From assembly GCA_002385755.1 (NCBI GenBank), contig DGED01000069.1, forward strand, positions 5,872 to 10,955: a DNA stretch of 5,084 bases. Direction: 5' to 3'. A program made the position numbers and the translations under genes. Of this stretch, positions 1 to 5,084 are shown in pieces. The stretch is from Caryophanales bacterium UBA3935. GTDB lineage: Bacteria > Bacillota_I > Bacilli_A > ML615J-28 > CAG-698. The notes below the pieces were generated by a model. It saw only the letters and a program-made list of their open reading frames with translations. It made no database searches and had not been told where the DNA came from. Numbering within the stretch: position 1 is the stretch's first letter; each line of letters opens with the position of its first letter.

Positions 1-102
1 CATAGCGTTGACAGCAGGCGCCTGGGGCTCTTTCATAAGTCCCAGATCGTCGGCATCGCCAAGTATCGGGTTAAACGCCTGTTTGATTGGGAGAAAATAT
101 GA
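1..102 (+). CDS. lepB: Signal peptidase I, C-terminal fragment (5' end outside window)
   Basis: The first reading frame is open from base 1 and gives 33 residues before TGA at 100-102. It begins HSVDSRRLG and continues with a G-x-F...IVGIAKYR pattern. This matches the last conserved box of type I signal peptidases (S26 family), where S-x-DSR-x-x-G is followed by an IVGK-like strand and a short basic tail. The enzyme cuts signal peptides from exported proteins at the outer face of the cytoplasmic membrane. The catalytic Ser and Lys and the N-terminal membrane anchor lie upstream of the window and cannot be checked. The stop overlaps the rbgA start (ATGA), so the two genes are probably co-transcribed and translationally coupled. 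lepB next to rbgA is a familiar Firmicutes arrangement. The call rests on a short piece, but motif and context agree. Confidence 0.77.
   Translation, partial: HSVDSRRLGLFHKSQIVGIAKYRVKRLFDWEKI
89..93 (+). promoter_or_regulatory. Ribosome binding site deciding the rbgA start
   Basis: GGGAG lies five bases before the ATG at 99-101, within the last codons of lepB. It supports ATG 99 over the in-frame TTG at 87-89, which overlaps the site itself and has no Shine-Dalgarno sequence at a useful distance. The resulting N-terminus (MIQWFPGHM) also matches the family start. Confidence 0.8.
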
Positions 103-932
103 TCCAATGGTTTCCCGGCCATATGGCCAAGGCGAAAAGGGAAATCGCCGCGGCGCTCTCTTTGGTTGATATCGTTTTCGAACTGGTTGACGCCCGCGTC
201 CCGGCCTCGTCCCGCAACCCGATGCTTTCGGATATTATTAAAAACAAACCGCGGCTCGTTATCATGACAAAAGCCGCGATCGCCGATCCCGCCCAAACGC
301 CGCTTTGGGAGCGCGAGATCCGCGCCGAGGGACGCGAGGTCTTGACCGTCGACGCCGTGACCGGGGAAAATATTAAAAAAATTACCCCCATGGCCGGAGC
401 CCTGGCAACCACGGCGAAAAAAAAGGTTCCGGGCATGAAGGCGCGCCCGGTTCGGGCGATGATAATCGGTATCCCAAACGTCGGGAAATCGACGCTCATT
501 AACCGGCTCGTGGGGAGAAGGGCCGCCGCCGTCGGCAGCCGGCCGGGCGTGACCAAAGCCCAGCAATGGATCAGGATCAATCCCCGACTTGAATTGCTCG
601 ACACGCCGGGAATCCTTTGGCCGAAGTTTGAGGACCGCGCGGTCGCCATGCATTTGGCGCTTACGGGAGCGATAAAAAGCGAGATTCTTTCGTTTATCGA
701 GATCGGCGAATATTTTATCGATTTCTTGCGCGACCATTATCCCGACGCTTTTAAGGAACGGTACGGGATCGAAGCGGGGGTTTCGAAACCGGACCTCGCC
801 CGCCATATCGCCTCGACCCGGGGCGTTACGGGCGATGATTATTACGAGAAGGCCTTCGCCCTCGTGATTAACGATTTTCAAAACGCCCGCGTCGGGCGAA
901 TCACGCTTGACCGCATCGAAAAACCAATATAA
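99..932 (+). CDS. rbgA: Ribosome biogenesis GTPase RbgA (YlqF), circularly permuted GTPase
   Basis: The protein has 277 residues, close to the roughly 280 of Bacillus RbgA, a cytoplasmic GTPase needed for late assembly of the 50S subunit. It opens with the hallmark QWFPGHMAKA, including the His (H8) implicated in GTP hydrolysis in this family. The G motifs come in permuted order: a G4 equivalent at 57-60, a G5-like VDAVTG near 87, the P-loop GIPNVGKST at 124-132, the G2 region RPGVT at 148-152, and G3 DTPG at 168-171 followed by ILWPKFED. A C-terminal helical domain with RxGRITLD near the end fits the RNA-binding region of the family. The G4 motif is odd: it reads TKAA, where NKxD or TKxD is expected, so the Asp that contacts guanine is replaced by Ala. 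ATG 99 is chosen over TTG 87 because of the GGGAG site and the ATGA overlap with lepB. The gene ends in a weak hairpin and T tract. Confidence 0.96.
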   Translation: MIQWFPGHMAKAKREIAAALSLVDIVFELVDARVPASSRNPMLSDIIKNKPRLVIMTKAAIADPAQTPLWEREIRAEGREVLTVDAVTGENIKKITPMAGALATTAKKKVPGMKARPVRAMIIGIPNVGKSTLINRLVGRRAAAVGSRPGVTKAQQWIRINPRLELLDTPGILWPKFEDRAVAMHLALTGAIKSEILSFIEIGEYFIDFLRDHYPDAFKERYGIEAGVSKPDLARHIASTRGVTGDDYYEKAFALVINDFQNARVGRITLDRIEKPI

Positions 933-950
933 ATATTGGTTTTTTTCTTT
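919..950 (+). terminator. Putative weak intrinsic terminator after lepB-rbgA
   Basis: CCAATA (924-929) pairs with TATTGG (934-939) around a TAAA loop. A5 (919-923) can also pair with T bases at 940-944. A run of seven T (940-946), then C and three more T, follows the stem. The arm contains the last rbgA codons, and the TAA stop lies in the loop (930-932). Only two G-C pairs support the stem, so termination may be partial. The A tract before the stem means the reverse strand also carries a T tract. The promoter-like sequence just downstream fits a transcription-unit boundary here. Confidence 0.5.
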
Positions 951-985
951 AAAAGTAGATTATTGTGGAAAAAAAAATAATTATG

Positions 986-994
986 TGATAAAAT
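986..994 (+). promoter_or_regulatory. Probable rnhB promoter, extended -10
   Basis: TGATAAAAT contains an extended -10 (TG, one base, then TAAAAT, five of six to TATAAT). A possible -35, TTGTGG, lies at 963-968 but is 20 bases from this -10; it would be 18 bases from the alternative hexamer GATAAA at 987-992. An A9 tract (969-977) lies between them. The start of transcription would fall near base 1001, giving a leader of about 18 bases that still holds the ribosome binding site. This would exclude the TTG at 998 as a start. Confidence 0.55.
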
Positions 995-1007
995 GGGTTG
1001 AATTTGC

Positions 1008-1013
1008 GAGGGA
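1008..1013 (+). promoter_or_regulatory. Ribosome binding site deciding the rnhB start
   Basis: GAGGGA stands five bases before ATG 1019. The longer in-frame option, TTG at 998, has no comparable site and would begin at or before the predicted transcription start. Confidence 0.75.
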
Positions 1014-1018
1014 AGCAC

Positions 1019-1651
1019 ATGGAAGATCTATACGCCATTGAGGAAAGCCTGCGCCGCGAGGGATACAAATATATCGCCGGATGCGACGAGGCGGGCCGCG
1101 GGCCGATGGCGGGGCCGCTTTTTGCCGCCGCCGTCATTCTGCCGCCCGGTTATCGTTTGGAAAAATTAAACGATTCCAAAAAGTTAACGCCCGGAATAAG
1201 GCGAAAATTATATAATATAATAATACGAGACGCGGTCGAGATTCGTCGCGCCGTTATCGACGTCGAGGAAGTCGACCGTCTTAACGTCTACGCCGCCAGC
1301 AACCTGGCGATGAGGCGATGCGTCTATGGCTTTAAAACGCCGGTCGATTGCGTCCTGACCGACGCGATGCCGCTTGATTTGGAGATTAAATGCCTAAGCA
1401 TAATCAAGGGCGATTCCAAATCGGCCGCGATCGCCGCCGCGAGCATCGTCGCGAAAGTGGAAAGAGACGATTATATGATCGAGATGGACCGTCGATACCC
1501 GCAGTACGGTTTCGCGCGGCACAAGGGATACGTGACGAAATATCATCTCGAGATGCTTGAAAAACACGGGCCTTCGCCGTTGCATCGCAGGAGTTTCGCG
1601 CCCGTGCGGCAGGCGCTCGCGCGGCAGCTTTCCTGGGAGGGGTTACGATGA
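1019..1651 (+). CDS. rnhB: Ribonuclease HII
   Basis: A 210-residue cytoplasmic nuclease that cuts the RNA strand of RNA-DNA hybrids and starts removal of single ribonucleotides from DNA. The type 2 RNase H signature is complete: GCDEAGRGPMAGP at 21-33, LNDSKKL at 50-56, D115 in LTDAM, GDSKSAAIAAAS from 131, AKVERD at 145-150, HKGYVTKYH at 168-176, and GPSPLHRRSFAPV at 184-196. D23, E24, D115 and D132 fit the DEDD metal site; the D115-D132 and D132-Y171 spacings agree with the Thermotoga enzyme as I recall it. The GRG motif and Tyr used to sense the DNA-RNA junction are present. Length is typical for the short bacterial form. The start is set by the GAGGGA site; starting at TTG 998 would add seven residues. 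The stop overlaps the next gene's start by ATGA, so the two are likely translated in a coupled way. Confidence 0.97.
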   Translation: MEDLYAIEESLRREGYKYIAGCDEAGRGPMAGPLFAAAVILPPGYRLEKLNDSKKLTPGIRRKLYNIIIRDAVEIRRAVIDVEEVDRLNVYAASNLAMRRCVYGFKTPVDCVLTDAMPLDLEIKCLSIIKGDSKSAAIAAASIVAKVERDDYMIEMDRRYPQYGFARHKGYVTKYHLEMLEKHGPSPLHRRSFAPVRQALARQLSWEGLR

Positions 1652-2403
1652 TTGACGCTCACGTGCATATTGAGTTCGGCGAATACGCGATCGAATATAT
1701 CGAGCGGATGGTCGATAAGGCGCGGGAAAAAGGGATAACGGAGATTTGGGTCCTGGATCATACCCATAAATTTTTGGAGTTCAAGCCGGTTTATGAGATA
1801 ATCCGTTCCGACGCTTTTAACCGCGCGTGGTATGACCGGAAAAGACCGATCCCGCTCGCGGATTTTCTTGAGCTCGCGAGTTCGGTGAAGAAAAGATCTT
1901 ATCCTGTAACGGTCAAATTCGGTCTTGAAGTATGCTATTTTGAAGAAAAGGAAGAGGAACTGAGGGGGATTTTACGGGAGCATGATTTTGATTTTTTAAT
2001 CGGCAGCGTTCATTTTATCGACGGGTTCGGTTTCGACCTGTCGCGAAAAAATTGGGAAGGAAAAGACGTTAACCGTCTTTACCGCCGTTATTACGAGATA
2101 ACCGAGAGTTTAATCAAAAGCGGGCTATTCACCGCGCTCGGTCATCCGGACGCTATTAAACTTTTTGAAAAATATCCCGATTACCCGCTTGCGGACGCAT
2201 ACCGGCGGGTAGCCGCGCTTTTGAAGGAGCGCGGGATGGCGACGGAAAACAACAGCGGTCTTTCGCGTTACGGTTTTCCCTATCCCGGGCTTAATCCCGA
2301 GTTCCTCCGAATTTTAAAAGAAACCGGCGTCGTTATCAACCGCGCGTCCGACGCCCATAATATCGATGATATCGGACGCATGTTCGAGCGGCTTGAAATA
2401 TAG
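1648..2403 (+). CDS. PHP-domain metallophosphoesterase, histidinol-phosphatase (HisJ)-like
   Basis: A 251-residue protein of the PHP (polymerase and histidinol phosphatase) family, which hydrolyses phosphate esters with a two- or three-metal centre on a distorted TIM barrel. All expected motifs appear in order: HVH (H5, H7), LDHTH (H38), GLEV (E94), GSVH (H122), GHPD (H166), an EINTSG-like ENNSG (E200-G204), and SDAH (D235, H237). The ligand set looks complete, so an active enzyme is expected. There is no signal peptide or membrane segment, so it should be cytoplasmic. Length is near that of HisJ proteins (about 260-270). No histidine-biosynthesis gene is visible nearby, and related stand-alone PHP proteins are widely annotated HisJ without proof, so the substrate is left open. 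The start is ATG 1648, five bases after GGGAGGGG at 1635-1642 and overlapping the rnhB stop. This coupling suggests co-expression with RNase HII, but a shared pathway is only inference. Confidence 0.88.
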   Translation: MIDAHVHIEFGEYAIEYIERMVDKAREKGITEIWVLDHTHKFLEFKPVYEIIRSDAFNRAWYDRKRPIPLADFLELASSVKKRSYPVTVKFGLEVCYFEEKEEELRGILREHDFDFLIGSVHFIDGFGFDLSRKNWEGKDVNRLYRRYYEITESLIKSGLFTALGHPDAIKLFEKYPDYPLADAYRRVAALLKERGMATENNSGLSRYGFPYPGLNPEFLRILKETGVVINRASDAHNIDDIGRMFERLEI

Positions 2404-2450
2404 CGCAATCGGTGAATAAAGTTAAGAACCGTGACTAAAATAAAAAAAGA

Positions 2451-2463
2451 TTGCCGCCGGCAA
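2451..2463. repeat. 13-bp inverted repeat over the topA -35
   Basis: TTGCCG, a central C, and CGGCAA form a perfect odd palindrome that includes the whole -35 hexamer. It is the only GC-rich patch in a 99-base AT-rich gap. It has no following T tract, so it is not a terminator. A role as an operator is inference; arms of six can occur by chance. Confidence 0.35.
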
Positions 2464-2479
2464 ATAACGTTGATATAAT
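2451..2479 (+). promoter_or_regulatory. topA promoter, -35 TTGCCG and extended -10 TATAAT
   Basis: TTGCCG (2451-2456, four of six to TTGACA) is separated by exactly 17 bases from TATAAT (2474-2479, consensus). TGA before the hexamer makes an extended -10. An A-rich run (2437-2450) directly upstream could act as an UP element. The start of transcription would lie near 2486, leaving a short leader with the AAGGTGA ribosome binding site at 2489-2495. No convincing terminator separates the PHP gene from this promoter, so read-through from rnhB-PHP into topA is possible. Confidence 0.8.
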
Positions 2480-2502
2480 TTTATTTAGAAGGTGAGTCAT
2501 TA

Positions 2503-4482
2503 ATGAAAAGTAATTTGATTATTGTCGAGAGCCCGGCAAAATCACAAACGATAAGCAAATATTTGGGCGATGATTTTATCGTCGCCTCAAGCAAGGGACA
2601 TATCCGCGACCTGAAAAAGCAAGGTTTCGGTCGCTTCGGCGTCGACATCGAGGACAACTTTAAGCCGATGTACCGGACGCTGCGCGAAAAGGCCGCCGTT
2701 ATCCGCGAGCTGAAAGCCGCCGTCAAAAAGGCGAAAAAAATCTATCTTGCGACGGACCCCGACCGCGAGGGCGAGGCGATCAGTTGGCATCTTTACGAGG
2801 TTCTCAACCTTGACGGCCGCGATTACGAACGGATTGTTTTTAACGAGATTACGAAACCGGCGATTCTGAAAGCGTTGGAAAACGGCCGGGGGATCGATAC
2901 CGACTTGGTTCACTCGCAAGAATCGCGGCGGATTCTCGACCGGATAATCGGTTTCAGCCTTTCCTCGCTTCTCCAGAAAAAAATCGGCTCGAAATCGGCG
3001 GGACGCGTGCAATCGGTCGCTTTGAAGTTGATTGTCGACCGGGAAAAAGAAATTCGCGCTTTCGTGCCGGAGGAGTATTGGGAGTTATTTATCGATTTCC
3101 TAAAAAACAAGGAAAAGCTCCGGGCCAAGCTGACGCAGCATAACGGCCGGAAGATTGAGTTAAAAACCAAGGAAGAGACGGATAAAGTTCTTTCCGAGCT
3201 TTCCGATACATACCGCGTCCGGGATATTACCCGCAAAGAGCGGAAAAAGGCGGCGAAACCGCCGTTTATCACCTCGACATTGCAGCAGGAAGCCTCGACG
3301 AAATTTAACTTTAATTCCAAACGGACAATGATGGTCGCCCAGAAGCTGTACGAGGGAATCGAGCTTGCGAGCGAGAGAGTCGGGCTGATAACCTATATGC
3401 GGACCGACTCGATTCGGTTGTCCGACCAGTTTATCGGCGAGGCGAAAAATTGGATTCTCGAAAATCTCGGCAAGGAATATTTCGCGGGTTACTATAGGAC
3501 CAATAAGGGGAAAAAGGTCCAGGACGCCCACGAGGCGATCCGACCGACCTCCCTGCGGCACACGCCCGAGTCCGTCAAGAAATTCCTAACCGCCGACGAG
3601 TATAAAATATATTCGCTGATTTACTACCGCGCCTTATGCGCGTTAATGAGCCCCGCCGTCATCGAGGATGAAAAAGTGTTGATTGAGAATAACGGTTATG
3701 TTTTCGAGATTGCGGGCGAGAAGGTCCTTTTTGACGGTTACCTTCGGTTTTACGCGCCTTACGAAAACGCGCAGATCAAAACCTTGCCGGAATTCGCGAC
3801 GGGCGAGGTCCTGAGCGGCGTCGAGCCAGTTCCCGAGCAAAAATTTACCTCTCCGCCGCTGCGTTACACGGAATCGCGGTTGATCAAAAAAATGGAGGAG
3901 TTGGGAATCGGCAGGCCCTCGACTTACTCGCTAACCGTCGACACGTTAAAGCAGCGCTATTACGTGCGAATGGAAAACCGCAGTTTCGTCCCCACCGACC
4001 AGGGAATTCTTACCGCCGAAAAACTCGAACAATATTTCAGCGATATTATAAACGTAAAATACACGGCGGAAATGGAAACTGTTTTGGACGAAATCGCGCT
4101 CGGGAAGAAAGTATGGCATGAGGAATTGCGGTTGTTTTATGATAAATTTATGCCCCTCGTCGAATACGCGAGCGCGCATATGGAAAAAATCTACCCCGTT
4201 TATCTCGACGAGTATTGCCCGGAATGCGGGAGCCAGCTCGTAATCAGAAACGGGCGGTACGGGCAGTTCGTCGCGTGCTCGGCTTTTCCCAAATGTCATT
4301 ACGTGAAAAAAGAGGAAAAGAAGACCGACGTCGCGTGTCCCAATTGCGGGATCGGTCATCTGGTGGAGAAAGTTTCGCGACGCGGCCGCTCGCGGGGGAA
4401 GAAGTTTTACGCCTGCAACAGGTACCCGGAATGCAAAACCACTTTTTCGGAATTGCCGGGAACAAACGATAACGAAAAATAA
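2503..4482 (+). CDS. topA: DNA topoisomerase I (type IA)
   Basis: A 659-residue enzyme that relaxes negative supercoils by passing one strand through a transient 5'-phosphotyrosine break. The TOPRIM domain (about 1-120) shows IVESPAK with the catalytic E9, SSKGHIRDL, and the acidic triad D85-x-D87-x-E89 in LATDPDREGEA. The barrel and gate domains follow (SKSAGRVQSVAL near 163-174; QDAHEAIRPT near 340-350). The active-site Tyr is Y298 in LITYMRTDS, with R300 next to it, and GIGRPSTYS lies near 470. The C-terminus carries two four-Cys zinc ribbons, C572/C575/C592/C598 and C612/C615/C638/C644, typical of bacterial TopA. It is slightly shorter than B. subtilis TopA (about 690), and no further Cys cluster is present. 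The start is ATG 2503 with AAGGTGA seven bases upstream. The gene has its own promoter and a strong terminator, so it is probably its own unit. Nothing appears truncated or broken. Confidence 0.98.
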   Translation: MKSNLIIVESPAKSQTISKYLGDDFIVASSKGHIRDLKKQGFGRFGVDIEDNFKPMYRTLREKAAVIRELKAAVKKAKKIYLATDPDREGEAISWHLYEVLNLDGRDYERIVFNEITKPAILKALENGRGIDTDLVHSQESRRILDRIIGFSLSSLLQKKIGSKSAGRVQSVALKLIVDREKEIRAFVPEEYWELFIDFLKNKEKLRAKLTQHNGRKIELKTKEETDKVLSELSDTYRVRDITRKERKKAAKPPFITSTLQQEASTKFNFNSKRTMMVAQKLYEGIELASERVGLITYMRTDSIRLSDQFIGEAKNWILENLGKEYFAGYYRTNKGKKVQDAHEAIRPTSLRHTPESVKKFLTADEYKIYSLIYYRALCALMSPAVIEDEKVLIENNGYVFEIAGEKVLFDGYLRFYAPYENAQIKTLPEFATGEVLSGVEPVPEQKFTSPPLRYTESRLIKKMEELGIGRPSTYSLTVDTLKQRYYVRMENRSFVPTDQGILTAEKLEQYFSDIINVKYTAEMETVLDEIALGKKVWHEELRLFYDKFMPLVEYASAHMEKIYPVYLDEYCPECGSQLVIRNGRYGQFVACSAFPKCHYVKKEEKKTDVACPNCGIGHLVEKVSRRGRSRGKKFYACNRYPECKTTFSELPGTNDNEK

Positions 4483-4483
4483 C

Positions 4484-4521
4484 AAACAGTCACGCCGGCG
4501 CGAGCTAAAGTGACTGTTTTT
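4484..4521 (+). terminator. Intrinsic terminator after topA
   Basis: AAACAGTCAC (4484-4493) is perfectly complementary to GTGACTGTTT (4510-4519), with a 16-base GC-rich loop between them. The right arm runs into five T (4517-4521). The hairpin starts two bases after the topA stop codon and separates topA from the ftsY promoter. Confidence 0.82.
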
Positions 4522-4557
4522 CTATCGGGTCGATTATTTTTCAAAGCAATTATATTT

Positions 4558-4568
4558 TTGAAGTTCAA
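4558..4568. repeat. 11-bp inverted repeat beside the ftsY -35
   Basis: TTGAA, a central G, and TTCAA form a perfect odd palindrome overlapping the weak -35 region. It could be a protein-binding site, but arms of five in AT-rich DNA are common by chance. Confidence 0.25.
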
Positions 4569-4592
4569 TTACGCATAAAAATATGGTATAAT
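4564..4592 (+). promoter_or_regulatory. ftsY promoter, extended -10 TATAAT
   Basis: TATAAT (4587-4592) is preceded by TGG, giving a consensus extended -10. The hexamer 17 bases upstream, TTCAAT (4564-4569), matches TTGACA at only three positions, so the extended -10 probably carries most of the recognition. TTGAAG at 4558 looks better as a -35 but is 23 bases away, which is too far. Transcription would start near 4599, giving a leader of about 28 bases. Confidence 0.72.
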
Positions 4593-4626
4593 AATTATTG
4601 ATTAGATTACGGAAACGGTGGTATTT

Positions 4627-5084
4627 ATGGGCTTTATGAATTTATTTAGAAACAAGAAAAAAAGAAACGATAAATACCGGATCGGCATGGAAAAGACCCG
4701 CCAAGGCGCCTTCTCCCGCCTGAAGCGGCTCTTTACCGGTTATAACGAGGTTACGGAAGAATTTTTTGACGAACTGGAAGAAATATTCGTTATGGCCGAT
4801 ATCGGCGTCGACACGACGGTGAAGTTTATCGACGAACTGAAAGCCGATCCCCGCGTTAAGGAAATAAAAGACATTAAGGAAATCCAGCCGATTATTATCG
4901 ATAAAATGTTTGATTTGTATCTAAAAGGCGAGATCGTCAATTCCAATCTCCGTCTTAATAAAACCGGTCTTTCCGTGTTTTTATTCGTCGGCGTTAACGG
5001 CAGCGGTAAAACGACGACAATCGCGAAAATCGCTAATAAATTGCAAAAAGAAGGCAAAAGGGTGGTTATCGCCGCGGGGGACAC
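4627..5084 (+). CDS. ftsY: Signal recognition particle receptor FtsY, N-terminal part (3' end outside window)
   Basis: The frame is open from ATG 4627 to the window end, giving 152 whole codons. FtsY is the SRP receptor GTPase that docks ribosome-SRP complexes at the membrane and hands nascent membrane proteins to SecYEG. The N domain is a helical bundle at about 25-110 (LKRLFTGYNEVTEEFFDELEEI, then MADIGVDTT). The P-loop GVNGSGKTTT is at 122-131, and the second GTPase element begins at VVIAAGDT, where the window stops. The GVNGSGKTT form favours FtsY over Ffh, which usually has GLQGSGKTT. The first 20 residues (MGFMNLFRNKKKR...) look like a short amphipathic, basic membrane-targeting helix, and there is no long acidic A domain as in E. 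coli. The start is supported by GGTGG at 4617-4621, five bases upstream; ATG 4636 is a less likely alternative. It has its own promoter after the topA terminator. Confidence 0.94.
   Translation, partial: MGFMNLFRNKKKRNDKYRIGMEKTRQGAFSRLKRLFTGYNEVTEEFFDELEEIFVMADIGVDTTVKFIDELKADPRVKEIKDIKEIQPIIIDKMFDLYLKGEIVNSNLRLNKTGLSVFLFVGVNGSGKTTTIAKIANKLQKEGKRVVIAAGD

Noticed and set aside
33..881. Long minus-strand open frame (282 codons) opposite rbgA
   Set aside because: It lies almost wholly antisense to a convincing GTPase gene, has no recognisable motif or promoter, and is explained by the GC-rich codon use of rbgA.
1204..1228. AT-rich run with TATAAT-like words inside rnhB
   Set aside because: It encodes conserved-length Leu-Tyr-Asn-Ile codons within an intact gene, has no matched -35, and no gene starts downstream of it.
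2410..2431. Possible terminator hairpin after the PHP gene (CGGT...ACCG)
   Set aside because: The stem is only four pairs around a 14-base loop and has no T tract after it.
4215..4472. Plus-strand frame within the topA zinc-ribbon region
   Set aside because: It is an out-of-frame copy of the Cys-rich segment; topA is intact in its own frame.
3946..4485. Minus-strand open frame (179 codons) opposite the 3' part of topA
   Set aside because: It is a shadow of the topA reading frame with no domain features, and it would start inside the topA terminator region.
4740..5084. Minus-strand open frame opposite ftsY
   Set aside because: It is antisense to the FtsY N and G domains; the hydrophobic, Ser-rich translation is what the reverse of such codons usually gives.
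1..5084. Search for a mobile element, CRISPR array, tRNA, riboswitch or new defence-type system
   Set aside because: The window is almost fully occupied by intact housekeeping genes, and the three gaps (86, 99 and 144 bases) hold only promoters, ribosome binding sites and terminators.

Overview
The window is an ordinary housekeeping stretch of a bacterial chromosome with every gene on the + strand. It most resembles Bacillota (Firmicutes) or a relative close to the Mollicutes. The evidence is an RbgA/YlqF-type ribosome-assembly GTPase next to signal peptidase I and RNase HII, strong Shine-Dalgarno sites, and sigma-A-like promoters with extended -10 boxes. TGA is a stop codon (end of lepB, end of rnhB) and Trp is read from TGG, so the genetic code is standard, not the Mycoplasma code. 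Coding regions are moderately GC-rich and intergenic gaps are short and AT-rich. I cannot name a genus.

Layout: (1) 1-102, the C-terminal tail of signal peptidase I, whose stop overlaps the start of rbgA (99-932) in an ATGA junction. A weak AT-rich hairpin with a T tract lies over the rbgA stop. (2) An extended -10 promoter near 986-994 leads into rnhB (1019-1651), which is coupled by a second ATGA overlap to a PHP-domain metallophosphoesterase of the HisJ-like type (1648-2403). (3) A well-formed promoter (2451-2479) drives topA (2503-4482), which ends in a clear intrinsic terminator (4484-4521). (4) A third extended -10 promoter (4564-4592) drives ftsY (4627 to the window end, truncated).

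Together the genes cover protein export (LepB cleaves signal peptides; FtsY is the SRP receptor), 50S ribosome assembly (RbgA), and genome upkeep (RNase HII removes RNA from DNA; TopA relaxes negative supercoils and limits R-loops). The PHP gene sits between rnhB and topA, near where many Firmicutes carry dprA, and its substrate is not known.

I found no mobile element, CRISPR array, RNA gene or new multi-gene system. The best points for a second look are an altered G4 (guanine-specificity) motif in RbgA, the unassigned PHP phosphoesterase in a DNA/RNA-maintenance locus, and small palindromes lying over the -35 regions of the topA and ftsY promoters. No gene-free stretch exceeds 150 bases.
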